Assembly: GCF_000586435.1 (NCBI RefSeq)
Contig: NZ_BAWH01000002.1
Span: 120,776 to 184,775, forward strand
DNA from: Psychrobacter sp. JCM 18901
GTDB lineage: Bacteria > Pseudomonadota > Gammaproteobacteria > Pseudomonadales > Moraxellaceae
Direction: 5' to 3'
Length of the DNA: 64,000 bases
Part shown: one piece after another, positions 53,882-64,000 of the stretch
Numbering within the stretch: the stretch's first letter is position 1
How the letters are laid out: each line of letters opens with the position of its first letter
The notes under the pieces: model-generated
What the model saw: the letters and a program-made list of their open reading frames with translations, nothing else
Told to the model about the DNA's origin: nothing
The model's database searches: none
Made by a program: the position numbers and the translations under genes

Positions 53882-54717
53882 ATGAAACGTCGTACTCTTT
53901 TAGCCCTTGCCGCCAGCACCATGTTCCTTGCCGCTTGTGGTCAATCTACTACCAACGAAGCCGATACTAGTGCGACTGATAGCGCTGCAACAGGCGGTTC
54001 TGATTTGCTACAACGTATCAACAACGGCGGCACCATCAACGTCGGTACAGAGGGTACCTATCCTCCGTTCACGTATCATGATGAGAGCGGCAAACTAACG
54101 GGTTATGATGTTGAAGTAACGCGTGCAGTCGCGGATAAACTAGGCGTAGACGTTGAGTTTAAAGAAACTCAATGGGATGCGATGTTGGCTGGTTTGGACT
54201 CAAAACGTTTTGATATGGTGGCTAACCAAGTCAGTTTGACCACGCCTGAGCGTAAAGCAAAGTATGACAAAGCAATGGCTTATAGCTGGTCAGGTGCGGT
54301 TGTATTGGCACCTACTGATGACAACCGTTATAGCTCGTGGGAAGGTCTAAAAGGCTACGTACGGCGCAATCACTTAGCAGCAACTATGGTGAGCTTGCAG
54401 AGCGTTACGGTGCAGAGATCGTTCCTGTCGATGGTATGGCGCAAGCGATTCAATTAGTAAAGCAAGACCGTGCTGACTTTACGATGAATGATAATCTGGC
54501 GGTATTGGATTATCTAAAGAAATTCCCAGATTCTGATCTTGAGATTAAACTGACTGCCCCTGCAAGTGAGTTACGTGGTTCAGGCCTAGTGCTTATCAAA
54601 GGTGATGATGAAGTTGTAGCTAAATTAGATGAAGCGATGGCTGAATTGGCGGCTGAAGGTACGCTAACTAAGCTTAGTGAACAGTTCTTTGGTGCTGATA
54701 TAAGTCAACAAAAATAA
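53882..54717 (+). CDS. Amino-acid ABC transporter substrate-binding lipoprotein, cystine-type (frameshift)
   Basis: Polar amino-acid binding lipoprotein ([20 protein letters not shown], lipobox LAAC). [34 protein letters not shown] and [13 protein letters not shown] match the FliY/TcyA cystine-binding group. The frame breaks near 54355 (GGCTACG; one restored G or C gives [15 protein letters not shown]), 278 aa restored. An operon with the permease and ATPase that follow (TAATG overlap). Substrate is likely cystine or another polar amino acid. Confidence 0.87.
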
Positions 54718-55475
54718 TGTCAGTTTCTATCATGTCAGCTTCTGTAATGTCTACATCATGGTTCGCGGACTTATTGGCAGTATTGCCATTTATGAGTCCT
54801 GATCGAGCGCAGATTGTCCTCTCGTCGTTTTGGCCAATGCTCAAAGGCGGTATCTATTATTCGATACCGCTGGCATTGATCTCATTTGCGATTGGTATGG
54901 CCATTGCATTGACAGTGGCATTGATTCGTATCATTCCGCGTGCCACTTGGTTCCATGAAATCATTTATCGGCTCGCTCGTGTCTATGTGTCCGCCATTCG
55001 CGGTACACCGATGCTGGTTCAGCTGTTTATTATTTTCTATGGTCTGCCAAGTGTCGGGGTGAAGCTCGATCCCTTTCCCTCAGCGATTATCGCGTTTTCA
55101 CTGAACATCGGTGCTTATGCATCTGAGACAGTGCGTGCTTCGATTTTGTCGATACCAAAAGGGCAGTGGGAAGCAGGCTCAACGGTCGGCTTGACGTATC
55201 TACAGACTTTTCGTCATGTGATTTTACCGCAGGCGCTTAGAGTGTCGGTGCCGCCGTTGTCTAATACCTTTATCAGTCTGGTAAAAGATACCTCACTTGC
55301 TTCATTGGTACTGGTCACTGAGCTATTCAAACAAGCGCAAATTATCACGGCTCGTAACTATGAGTTTATGCTGGTCTATACAGAAGCGGCGATTATCTAT
55401 TGGGGTATTTGTCTGTTCTTGACCTTTATCCAAGGCAAGCTTGAAACCCGCCTTGATCGTTATGTGGCAAAGTAG
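54717..55475 (+). CDS. Amino-acid ABC transporter permease
   Basis: Intact 252-aa HisM/TcyL-type permease with five to six helices. The EAA loop is ALILS...[25 protein letters not shown] in the 55130-55250 region, and [18 protein letters not shown] is the family signature. ATG overlaps the binding-protein stop (TAATG). Confidence 0.92.
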   Translation: MSVSIMSASVMSTSWFADLLAVLPFMSPDRAQIVLSSFWPMLKGGIYYSIPLALISFAIGMAIALTVALIRIIPRATWFHEIIYRLARVYVSAIRGTPMLVQLFIIFYGLPSVGVKLDPFPSAIIAFSLNIGAYASETVRASILSIPKGQWEAGSTVGLTYLQTFRHVILPQALRVSVPPLSNTFISLVKDTSLASLVLVTELFKQAQIITARNYEFMLVYTEAAIIYWGICLFLTFIQGKLETRLDRYVAK

Positions 55476-55550
55476 ACTGTTGCTATTGGCACAACAGGCA
55501 TCAGCACAACTAAGACTAGAAATACAGAGACCAGCACAACAGGAATTTTT

Positions 55551-56294
55551 ATGATCAAAGTCACTAATATTCATAAAGCCTTTGGTGGCAATCAGGTGCT
55601 AAAAGGCATCGACTTGACCATTAATAAAGGCAAAGTAGTCGTAATATTAGGACCTTCAGGATCGGGTAAAACCACCTTTTTGCGTTGTTTAAATGCGCTA
55701 GAGATTCCTGATCAAGGTGTGATTGCTTTTGATGATGATAGCTTGAGCGTCGACTTTGCGACTAAGCCAAGCAAAAAGACGCTACTAGCTTTACAGCGTA
55801 AATCAGGTATGGTGTTTCAGTCTTATAATTTGTTTCCCCATAAGACAGCCATTGAAAACTTGATGCTTGGGCCTACAGTGGTACAAGGGCAGAGCAAAGC
55901 GCAAGCCCGTGAGCAGGCATTGGTACTACTGGAGAAAGTTGGACTGTTGGACAAAGCAGATCTGTATCCGTTTCAGCTATCTGGTGGTCAACAGCAGCGT
56001 ATTGGTATTGCTCGTGCGCTTGCTATTGAACCGTCATTGTTACTATTTGATGAGCCAACCTCTGCGCTTGATCCAGAGTTGGTACAAGATGTGCTAGAGA
56101 CGATGAAGCAGCTCGCCTCCGAAGGTTGGACGATGGTCGTAGTGACTCACGAAATCAACTTTGCCCGCGACGTTGCCGATCATGTTGTACTGATTGAAGA
56201 TGGTCACGTGGTTGAAGAAGGCAGTGCCAAGCAGCTGTTTGAGGACTCAAAACATCCTCGTACGCAGGCATTTTTGCAACGTATTGAGCAGTAA
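55551..56294 (+). CDS. Amino-acid ABC transporter ATP-binding protein
   Basis: Intact 247-aa ATPase of the GlnQ/TcyN group. Walker A LGPSGSGKTTFLRC, Q-loop MVFQSYNLFPHKTAIEN, signature LSGGQQQRIGIARAL, Walker B LLLFDEPTSALDPE and switch His in VVTHEINFARDV. It follows the permease by 75 bp and ends at a strong terminator. Confidence 0.95.
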   Translation: MIKVTNIHKAFGGNQVLKGIDLTINKGKVVVILGPSGSGKTTFLRCLNALEIPDQGVIAFDDDSLSVDFATKPSKKTLLALQRKSGMVFQSYNLFPHKTAIENLMLGPTVVQGQSKAQAREQALVLLEKVGLLDKADLYPFQLSGGQQQRIGIARALAIEPSLLLFDEPTSALDPELVQDVLETMKQLASEGWTMVVVTHEINFARDVADHVVLIEDGHVVEEGSAKQLFEDSKHPRTQAFLQRIEQ

Positions 56295-56319
56295 AAACGT
56301 TTGTTTTTGCGTAAGCAGT

Positions 56320-56361
56320 AAAAAAAGCCCCAATCATGATGCCATGGTTGGGGCTTTTTTA
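56320..56361. terminator. Bidirectional terminator after ABC operon
   Basis: AAAAAAAGCCCCAATCATG pairs with CATGGTTGGGGCTTTTTT (with small mismatches); it serves the ABC operon and the converging EamA gene. It shares AGCCCCAATCAT with the gdhA terminator. Confidence 0.9.
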
Positions 56362-56403
56362 TTGAAATAAATTGGACATATCTCAAATGAGTAGATAGTA
56401 ACA

Positions 56404-57355
56404 CTATGCCCTCTGTCGTTGTTTTAACCAGCGAGGTACGCGAGTGGCGGTACCGTTTAATACAGCATTTAACAAAGCCGCCAGCAAAATAAGCGCCACG
56501 CCCAGATATTGAATCCAAGACAAAGATTGATGCAGTAATAGCATCGCGAGCGCAATCGCAGTCAATGGCTCGAAAATCGTAAATACCGATGCACGAGTGG
56601 CGGGCAGTTTCTCTAGTGCCTTCATATATAGCCCAAATGGCACGACGGTTCCCAGCAGTGATAATCCCAAAACATAACCCCAAGTCATTAAGGCAGACTC
56701 AATAGCTGCTCATAAGTGTTATAGGTCTCAGGTAAGAGCAGTAGTACGCCAGCACTAATGATAATGGAAGTGAAAAACACCAAAGGGCAGGGTGAGCATA
56801 ATGCATCGCACGCTTACCCAATACGCCATATAACGAATAACACATCCCTGCTGATAGACCGAGTAAAATACCCCAGTTAACTTTCGCTTGCTCACCTAAC
56901 ATCGTCAATCCAACACCAAACACCGCCATTAGTGCTAGCAAAACTGATTTCCGAGTAATAGACTCACTCAGTAAGAACTTCGAAAATAATAAACTAAATA
57001 CAGGCGCGGTATAGAGTAAAGCAACGGCAGGGCCAGCACCGACATAACTGACCGCAAAAAAATAGCAGACCGACATGCCAAGGACACCTATCAACGACTG
57101 CATCGCCAGTCCAAGCCATTGTTTTGGCTGTAATTTGATAAGGTGTGGCCACAGTGTTGGTAGCATGGCTAAGATGATAAAGGCCGCCGTGACAATGCGT
57201 AATATCGTTACCTGCCAACCACTAAATCCAATTTGGTTTAGGTAAGTCGAGAATATACCCAACGTGCCCCAGCAAATAGCAGCCGTGATGATTTGAATGG
57301 TGCCTAGCCATGATTGATGCGAATGGTTCGTCATTCCGTTGTCGATGTTTGCCAT
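56404..57355 (-). CDS. EamA/DMT family transporter (two frameshifts)
   Basis: Ten-helix inner-membrane exporter of the drug/metabolite superfamily, 317 aa restored. First EamA repeat: IITAAICWGTLGIFSTYLNQIG; second: VNWGILLGLSAGMCYSLYGVLGKRAM to ASVFTIFEPLTAIALAMLLLHQ. Two missing bases: near 56790 (five Ts, six give WCFFTSIIISAGVLLLL) and near 56695 (CTTA, CTTTA gives LSLPLMTWGYVLG). Substrate unknown, often amino acids or metabolites. Confidence 0.85.
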
Positions 57356-57515
57356 ACTGTTTTCTTCTTACGATCTAAGTGACACAAGATGTTGTAAGAT
57401 TGCTATTAATACAATCTCTCCAAGCAATGCTGAAATAAGAAAAGACAACCTGATTAAAGGCTGTCTTTTGTTTGTTCTTTTGAGTCTATCACTAAAAGAT
57501 TATAAACCGCTACTA

Positions 57516-57600
57516 GGGCGTGTCCTAAATTCCATCAATAGTTATTCCAATGGCTAAAAAATGGCTAGCGTTTGCTAAATAACCTAAACAATATCGAATC
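57516..57600 (+). mobile_element. Solo left end of the frmA-type MITE
   Basis: GGGCGTGTCCTAAATTCC then ATCAATAGTTATTCCAATGG parallels the left end of the element at 27251 (GGGCGTGTCTTCAATTCACT...). TA precedes it. No matching right end is visible nearby, so it is probably a truncated remnant. Confidence 0.65.
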
Positions 57601-57628
57601 ATTAACTCATATCATATTTGTGTTCGCA

Positions 57629-58405
57629 TCACTTTTTTTTATTTCTATAGTCTTTGTTAATCAATCCATAAAAAGAATGTTTGCTCTCGGAGAGCATTTC
57701 GCTGAATAAAGCACACTTTTTCCAATTGGGTTCTTGGTAAATGATCCGTATCAGCCCCGCAGTTTTTTTGAGCGCTGTTTTATCCACTGAGTCTGCTCTT
57801 TTTTTAAGATTAGCCGCCATATCCTCACCGTACAGGCGTCTGACTTCATTTCGCGTTACTCTGTAGCTTTCATTCAATGCTTTATCAGACGTGTTATATA
57901 TCTGATCAACCAAATCAGCTTGTGATGCTAATGGCAGATAAGTCTCGTTTTCTTTGTAGGTGGCACTATAGGTATCGACTGTCCATTTACTTCTTATAGA
58001 TATCTCATGGTTCGAGGTATCTATAAACCCATCAAAATCTTCGCCCTCAAAGGTATAACCCTGAAATCGACACGGGGTCACGCCATCTTTACATAAGCTA
58101 TGCTTGGTTTCCGCAGAGTAGTATTTGACAGCGTAGGGCGACTTACTAGGTTCTGGTGTTGTTTGCAATAGTCGTCCTAAATCGGGAGCGACCAGTAGCA
58201 TATTGTTGCAAGTAACGCTTCCTTCTGCACATCTCTCATAAAGGTTAAGACGTTGGCCTTGGATGTCCATGCCCATGGTAAAGTTTGCCTGTACAGGAGC
58301 TACAGCCGAACTGACAGATGTCACTAGCGTTAAGCTCAAGAGCAACGCAGTACGTCTGAGTAAGCTGGAGGTATTTAGGCTTGAGCTAGACATGGAGACG
58401 GCCAT
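57629..58405 (-). CDS. Secreted protein of unknown function
   Basis: 258 aa, intact. Signal-like N-terminus (LLRRTALLLSLTLVTSVSSAVAPVQA). The mature part contains four Cys (YERCAEGSVTCNN and LCKDGVTPCRF) suggesting two disulfides, ending in a basic stretch (NKDYRNKKK). I recognise no family. It starts 6 bases after trpG ends on the same strand, so may be co-transcribed. Confidence 0.6.
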   Translation of the reverse strand: MAVSMSSSSLNTSSLLRRTALLLSLTLVTSVSSAVAPVQANFTMGMDIQGQRLNLYERCAEGSVTCNNMLLVAPDLGRLLQTTPEPSKSPYAVKYYSAETKHSLCKDGVTPCRFQGYTFEGEDFDGFIDTSNHEISIRSKWTVDTYSATYKENETYLPLASQADLVDQIYNTSDKALNESYRVTRNEVRRLYGEDMAANLKKRADSVDKTALKKTAGLIRIIYQEPNWKKCALFSEMLSESKHSFYGLINKDYRNKKK

Positions 58406-58411
58406 ATAGGT

Positions 58412-59058
58412 TTATACCTGTAGCAAGAAATTACTCAGCAATCGCTTAGCGCCCTCAGTGGCAAACGACTCAGGGTGAAACTGTACGCCTTGAATTGGGT
58501 ACTCTTTGTGCGCCAGTCCCATAATCTCATCACCAGTCAATGCTGACTCAGCAAAGCTCAATTCAGCACAGCTATCATTGGCGACTACTGAGGTAATCGT
58601 GAGACAGCTTGGGATGGTGTCGGCTTTTACCACCAGAGAGTGATAGCGCATGATCTCAAGCTCTTGTGGTAAGCCTTGATAAATACCTGAATTATCATGC
58701 GAATCGATGAGACTTTGCCATGCATCGGCACACTAGCGCGTACCACATCACCGCCAAATACATGAGCAATACCTTGCATACCCAAGCAAACGCCTAATAG
58801 CGGCACCGTTTTGCCTAGTGTTTCAATGACCTCGCTACAGATACCAAAGTACGCGGGATCGTCAGGGGAGCCAGGGCCAGGTGAAATGATAATTCTATCA
58901 AGATTCATCGCTTCTACGTCTGCTAAGGTAATTTCGTTATTGCGTTTAACGATGACGCTGGCTTCTTCATCACTGTCTAAGGTTTGCAAAATCTCGCCCA
59001 CGTATTGGTAGAGATTGAAGGTAAACGAGTCGTAGTTATCGATAATTAAAACATTCAT
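58412..59058 (-). CDS. trpG: Anthranilate/aminodeoxychorismate synthase glutamine amidotransferase (frameshift)
   Basis: Class I glutaminase subunit that feeds ammonia to TrpE (and often PabB). Nucleophile Cys in GVCLGMQG, catalytic His/Glu in VQFHPESFAT, signature MNVLIIDNYDSFTFNL and ISPGPGSPDDP. The frame breaks near 58705 (CGCAT; CGCCAT gives IRHDNSGIYQGLPQELEIMRYHSL), 215 aa restored. It lies after trpE with a 72-bp gap. Confidence 0.94.
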
Positions 59059-59130
59059 GGGTCATAAACTCTTTTGTAAAAATAGTGCTAGGTAAAATAT
59101 GGTCAATTTATGCAGTACGTTTGGTATCCG

Positions 59131-60550
59131 TTATGATTGCATAAAGCTGTCTAATACGACTTTCATCGCCGACAGTTTGCGCTGAATCTCTAAGTATTCA
59201 TCTGCTGGGTTTGAGTCGTAAACGTTACCACCACAAGTTTGAGCGTAGGCAGACTCGCCATTGATAAAGAGGCTGCGAATTGGAATGGCAAAGATACAAT
59301 CACCATTAAAATTGAACGAGCCTAATGCACCGCCGTAAGCACCGCGACCATCCGGCTCTAGCTCATTAATCACCTTAATGGCTTCTACTTTAGGTGCGCC
59401 TGATAGCGTACCAGCAGGGAAGTTGCTGGCAAGCGCACTAAACATATCTTCGTTAGGATGCAGGATACCAACGATTTCAGAAGAGATATGCTGTACGTGA
59501 GAGAAGCGTTTGATGTCCATCAAGCTACGTACTTTTACCGTACCAAATCGTGCCACACGGCCAATATCATTACGATGTAGGTCGACCAGCATATTGTGCT
59601 CGGCAATTTCTTTGTCATCGTTGAGCAAGGCGCGGGCAAGCTTACGGTCTTCGATTACGTCCGCACCGCGCTTGGCAGTCCCTGCGAGCGGATAGGTTTC
59701 CATTTCACCCTGACGCAAGCGGAATAGCAGCTCAGGAGAAGCGCCAATGATGCACTGCTGCGCAAATTTCATAAAATACATATGCGGTGATGGATTGACG
59801 GCACGTAGCTTTTCATAAATCGGCATTTTGTCACCGGCAATACGATATTTAGATTTAAAGCCTACCTCGCACTGAAAAATACGCCCAGCGATGATGTCTT
59901 CTTTGACTTGCATGACGACATTGGCATGCTCTTCTTGGCTCATACCATCACCTAAAAATTCAACTTTAGGCGCTTCATAGCTAGGCGTTGGCTCATCGAG
60001 TAGGGCTTTGATTTGCTCGATGCGGTTTTCTTGTTGAGCAGTTGGGTAATAAAAATAGAAGATTTCTCCAGTCATCTTATCTAAGGTCAATCCATCTAAA
60101 TACACGCCAAACTTAAATGGTTCAAAGTCTTCGCTGGCTTTTGCATTGAGGCTAGGTTCAAAGAAGTTCACGCAGTCATAACCCAAATACCCGACCAGAC
60201 CACCGCTTTGATCGCGAGCGATGACATGCTGCGGTGTTATCTCACGCAGTAGCTGATAAGGGTTGTCGGTTTGATAATGGCTAGTTTCAGCAGTTTTATT
60301 ATCGGTAATCGCAAGCGTGTTGCGGTCTAATGCGGCGATAGTCGTCACAGGGTCAAAGCCGATTGCATGATGGCGCGAGATATGGCTGTCTTCGCCCAAT
60401 GATTCGAGCAAATAGCAGGTATCAAACGCACTTTCGATACGTTTGAATAATGCAAAAAAAATCGATATCTTGCGTCAGTTTGATACGTTGTGGTTTGCTC
60501 GGGATATCGATAGGAGCAGGTTTGGTCTGTGTGCGAGTACTAGAGGTCAT
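59131..60550 (-). CDS. trpE: Anthranilate synthase component I (frameshift)
   Basis: Converts chorismate to anthranilate with TrpG. The C-terminal chorismate-binding domain has AGTAKRGADVIEDRKLARALL, VDLHRNDIGRVARFG, FPAGTLSGAPKVEAIKVI and GGNVYDSNPADEYLE. The start (MTSSTRTQTKPAP) joins through an eight-A run (60454-60461, eight Ts in the coding sense; seven fit), giving FFALFKRIESAFDTCYLL and 472 aa. trpR lies 86 bp upstream on the same strand. Confidence 0.94.
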
Positions 60551-60636
60551 AACAAAGTCCGAAATGGTTCAAATATGTGTTGATTAATAAGTATAAGTTT
60601 CGTCAGTAAAAAGCTAGATAGTATCGTCGTTAGAGT

Positions 60637-60912
60637 CTAAGAGTGATCTCTATGAGTGGCCAGTAACGCGCTGACATCATGGCTTTGCTTAGCCTTGGCA
60701 CCGCGAGAGACAGTGGCGATACCAACACCTAGTTGCTCAGAGATATCACGCTGGGTGATACCGCGATCTAGCAAGTCAAAAATCCGAATACGATTGGCAA
60801 TGTCATGCTGTTCTTTATCAGTCAGCAAGGCACTGAGCAGCTTTTCGATATCTGCGCTATCAGTACAGTTGGTCAAATGTTTCACTAAGCTCTGATAAGG
60901 ATCGGTAGTCAT
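60637..60912 (-). CDS. trpR: Trp operon repressor
   Basis: Intact 91-aa TrpR: LLSALLTDKEQHDIANRIRIFDLL then the HTH ITQRDISEQLGVGIATVSRGA. It represses trp genes when bound to tryptophan. Here it is immediately upstream of and co-oriented with trpE and trpG, so autoregulation of the set is likely. Confidence 0.93.
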   Translation of the reverse strand: MTTDPYQSLVKHLTNCTDSADIEKLLSALLTDKEQHDIANRIRIFDLLDRGITQRDISEQLGVGIATVSRGAKAKQSHDVSALLATHRDHS

Positions 60913-61415
60913 AATAGGTAATCTTAGCCAAAGAAAATAGATAAGTCGCTCATCGAGCGATTTTTCGCTGAGAACTATCTTGTTTCAGTATTCTAGTACA
61001 GTAGTACAAGAAAAACAAGTCATGAGCTAAGTTAATAGCAGCCTGCTATAGACGTGATGAGTTTCTACGCCTTATCGCATATAGCCTTAATAGTTATTCA
61101 GACTCATGCTGAATAACATATTTACAGTTAGTATCGAAGCATTTTTGCGCTTTGTCAGCATATTAAAAGCTAAAATTGAGAATGTATGATATTAATTATT
61201 GCCAAATTGTTAATACTTAGTTATTATGCCTCTCTTTATTTAAACGCTAATCATTATTATTAGCATTAATAGTGTTATTTGCACGGTATGATTGAGTGTT
61301 TTTAAGGTGTTGAATCTTCTGATAGGCGCTATTTTCAGGGTTGTTTGACGACAGCCTTTAAAAATAATTCTAAACATTCTAATTTCTGACAGTAAACAAA
61401 GTGAGTAAATGTGTT
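60913..61415. other. Divergent region between trpR and the TonB receptor
   Basis: 503 bases. CTAGTACAGTAGTACA (60993-61008) resembles a half-site array for TrpR but is not a clean palindrome. A Fur box is at 61246-61264. No ORF. Confidence 0.45.
61246..61264. promoter_or_regulatory. Fur box upstream of TonB receptor
   Basis: GCTAATCATTATTATTAGC matches the 19-bp Fur consensus (GATAATGATAATCATTATC) at 14 positions and is palindromic at its ends. It lies ~150 bp before the receptor start, suggesting iron repression. Confidence 0.8.
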
Positions 61416-63504
61416 ATGCGCGAAGTAAAGTTATCTAGTCAATTGACAGTATTGTCTATCGGTGTTGCCGCTGTATTGTGGACGCAAGCTGCCAGTGCCG
61501 CAACGGCAGCAGATATGCCAAACACGACATTGCAGACTATTACTGTAACAGCAAATAGCTCAGTACGTGACGCTGTACAAGAAGACTCTGTCTACATAGA
61601 TGACTACACCCCAGCTGCACAAGCCAGCCATTTGAGTGATTTTCTGGACGTTGTACCAGGGGTAAGCGTGGGCGGTACTTCATCGGTCAACCAACGTATT
61701 CGTGTACGTGGTCTTGATGATACCAATCTAAAAGTCACAATTGATGGCGCACGTCAAGAAGGCGCATTGTTCTACCATATGGGTGATGTCACTATTGATC
61801 CAGATCTGCTAAAACAAGCAGAAGTATCAGTCGGCAATAACTCAGTGACGCTAGGCAATGATGCTATCGGCGGTGCGGTTGCTTTTGAGACAGTCGACGC
61901 GGCAGATTTACTTAAGCCAGGTCAAAAGGTAGGTGCTAAGCTGCATACAGGTTATGCTAGCAACAATGATGAACTGCTAACTTCTGCCACTGTGTATGGT
62001 GCGCCAACAGAAAATATTGATTTACTGGCTTATTATGGCAAACGCAATGCGGACGCTGGTGAAGACGGTAAAGGCCGTAAAATCCAAACGGAAGACAGCG
62101 AAGGCGAAAACATCCTATTAAAAGCTGGTGCTTATGTCGGTAGTGATCATCATGTAGGCGCTAGTTTTAGCCGTACCGAAAACAAAGGCAAGTTCCCATT
62201 ACGTCCAGATTTTCCTGCTGGTGGCTGGAACCCAATCATCCCGCAGGAAGTCAAACGTGATACCTATGCGCTTGACTACGCTTACAATCCTGCCAACCAG
62301 TTGGTCGATGTAGACGCCAATGTATATCAGACCAGCACACAGATTTTGCGTAACTCTGACGGCGTACCTGGGTTTGAGTTTGATGCGGAGGTCAAAACCA
62401 CAGGCGGCAAAGTACAGAACACCAGTATCGTTGATAGCAGTATCATCAACGGTGTGCCAGGGGTTCATAAGTTAATTGCTGGGGTTGAGCATTACAAAAA
62501 AAGAATCTGAGATGGCGCGCGATTTTGGCAAGGCGAGCACCGATGAGGCGACCAACACTTCAGTCTATCTGGAAGACCAATGGCAAATGGGCAAGCTTAG
62601 TTTAACGCCAGGCGTCCGTTATGACCGTTATGAATCTCCAGAGTATGTATCGGCTGGCAAGACTTACGACAATGTCGTTGGCGCATTGGCTGCCAGTTAT
62701 GAGATTGCACCGCGCACCCAGCTATTTGCGAGCTATACGCAGTTATTTAATGGTCCAGATCTTAGTCAAGCGATCTTTAATTCCGACGGTGTTGATACCT
62801 ATGTGAACAATGACCTAAAAGCAGAAGAAGGTGATAATGCAGAAGTCGGTATTGCGACAACGCTGCGTGGTCTGACTATGGCTGATGACTCTTTAAAATT
62901 AAGTGCTAAGTACTTTGAAACCAATATCGAAAACTATATTGAGTTTGTACGTGCAGGTGGTAGTAGAACTGGCATGAATTGCACAACTGGGCAACTAGGT
63001 ACAAGTGCTGCCCCTGAAGCCTGCCAAGGTGTCATCAATAATGATGAAGATTTCAAAATCAAAGGTGTAGAGCTATCAGCCGATTATCGCGCAGATAACT
63101 TCAACATGGGTCTAAGCTATGCTCGTGCACGTAGCAAAGGCGAAGATACAGGTTACAATATCTCTTCTGTCAGTGGCAGTGGCTCTGAGTCTGGCGATAA
63201 GTACATGGTCAACTTGGGTTACGCTCCAACCAATACTACTGAGCTTGGCTGGCGCAGTACTTATGTCGCCGATGTGACACCGAATACCGCTGGTGATGAC
63301 AACGAAAAACCAGGCTATGATGTGCACGATATCTTCATGACTTACACGCCAACTCAAATCGAAGGTTTGAAGGCCACGCTAGGTGTATACAACATCTTTG
63401 ATGAGACTTATGCAAGCCATGCGTCACGTAACTCTATCGATGATGCCTATACTGATTTTGAAATGGGACGTAATATCAAAACGTCTTTAACTTATCAGTT
63501 CTAA
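61416..63504 (+). CDS. TonB-dependent outer-membrane receptor, heme/hemoglobin-like (frameshift)
   Basis: Iron or heme uptake receptor, ~695 aa. Signal MREVKLSSQLTVLSIGVAAV... ends AASA. TonB box-like LQTITVTAN, plug domain with VPGVSVGGTSSVNQRIRVRGL, and YHMGDVTIDPDLLKQAEVSVG in the pattern of hemoglobin receptors. Barrel strands end in KTSLTYQF (terminal Phe). A seven-A run (62496-62502) read as six restores the frame. I took ATG 61416; a GTG start at 61401 (MSKCVMREV) is in frame. A CMNCTTG/EACQG Cys pair lies in an extracellular loop. Confidence 0.87.
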
Positions 63505-63540
63505 TCTAGCTTATCGAATTTAAGTCTAATCGTACTTATA

Positions 63541-63577
63541 AAGTCAGCTGTCTTATACGGGAGCTGGCTTTTTTTTA
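63541..63577 (+). terminator. Terminator after TonB receptor
   Basis: AAGTCAGCT pairs with AGCTGGCTT (one G-T) around a ~12-base loop, then a T tract. Confidence 0.85.
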
Positions 63578-63974
63578 CGAGATTTTTGAGAGTGCGATTT
63601 ATCTAAGATTAGATGTTAAGTTGCTTGTTCGGTAGAAGGTGAGGCTACCGTATAAATAGCATATGAGTTAAATCGTATGCGAGTCGTATGCGAGCACTAT
63701 GCCAATACTCTAAACAACAGCGAGCTATCATCGAAGCTCATTTATCTCTCTCAAATTATCAGGAAATAAGTGTGAATGAATATGGGCATAGAGTAATCAA
63801 ACGTCGAAATTTTGAATCTGACGCATAATGTTTCTAACTGCCCGAATTATCATATTGGAAATATCGACAAGATCTGACAGGGTAGCGCTTATACAACTGA
63901 AACTATCAGGCATTTCTATAAATATATTGAGCATTAATTCAACCGTTAACTGAAACACATATAAGAATGCAAAC

Positions 63975-63999
63975 ATTAATGATAATAATTATCATTAAT
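63975..63999. promoter_or_regulatory. Perfect palindromic Fur box at window edge
   Basis: ATTAATGATAAT and ATTATCATTAAT form 12-bp perfect arms around a single A. This is a near-ideal Fur site and predicts an iron-regulated gene just outside the window. Confidence 0.88.
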
Positions 64000-64000
64000 G

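Larger units (their letters stand above)
63505..64000. other. Region after TonB receptor to window end
   Basis: 496 bases. A terminator at 63541-63577 and a Fur box at 63975-63999 are visible; I see no gene. A second iron-regulated gene probably starts beyond the edge. Confidence 0.5.

Noticed and set aside
60993..61008. TrpR operator upstream of trpR
   Set aside because: CTAGTACAGTAGTACA has TrpR-like half-sites but is not a symmetric match to the known operator; left as a weak remark.

Overview
The window looks like chromosome of a Psychrobacter-type gammaproteobacterium (Moraxellaceae). The support is moderate GC with AT-rich spacers, a gspN-gspC-gspD cluster split from the rest of the type II secretion genes, a FimX-like twitching regulator, H-NS, a histidine-utilisation (hut) locus, trpR/trpE/trpG and a Fur-regulated TonB receptor. 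No rRNA, tRNA, prophage, transposase gene or CRISPR array was recognised.

Layout. 0.3-4.7 kb: YajR-type MFS transporter, DUF3833 lipoprotein, ssb, a long AT-rich gap and hns. 4.9-9.0 kb: gspN-gspC-gspD. 9.2-15.1 kb: a small membrane protein, TatD nuclease, tcdA, a hybrid histidine kinase, then efp and epmB divergent (EF-P and its lysylation partner). 15.2-15.5 kb: an 11-copy CTAAAAA tandem repeat and a large palindromic element. 15.7-19.9 kb: an unknown protein, a small beta-rich protein and a degenerate FimX-like c-di-GMP receptor. 19.9-26 kb: cytochrome c lipoprotein, MoxR-DUF58-TgpA set, DUF4031 and DUF302. 26-31 kb: LysR and frmA divergent across a MITE, a haloacid dehalogenase, a FrnE-type thioredoxin-fold protein and an NfsB-type nitroreductase. 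31.5-37.8 kb: paoA-paoB-paoC molybdenum aldehyde oxidoreductase with an XdhC-type chaperone and MocA-type cytidylyltransferase. 37.9-42.8 kb: GNAT, methyltransferase and a five-gene minus-strand signalling cluster (LC7, Aer-like PAS, cytoplasmic PhnD-like binding protein, unknown, second LC7-like protein). 43.5-53.4 kb: gdhA, hutI-hutG-hutH-yjiH-hutU and divergent hutC with a clear operator. 53.9-57.4 kb: cystine-type amino-acid ABC importer and an EamA exporter. 57.6-61 kb: secreted unknown, trpG, trpE, trpR. 61.4-63.5 kb: TonB receptor behind a Fur box, with a second Fur box at the window end.

Sequence quality matters most when reading this annotation. About 32 of 54 genes are broken by single-base indels. 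Most are one extra base in an A or T run of 6-7 (read as 7-8). Others are a missing base in short GG, CC or TTT contexts. Restoring them gives whole-codon genes of family-typical length (YajR becomes exactly 454 aa), so I read them as sequencing or assembly errors, not gene decay. CDS coordinates span the restored genes.

The least explained parts are the LC7/PAS/PhnD-like cluster (39.5-42.8 kb), invaded by copies of a ~106-bp dispersed repeat, and the AT-rich gap with an orphan terminator near 4.05 kb that may mark a small RNA.
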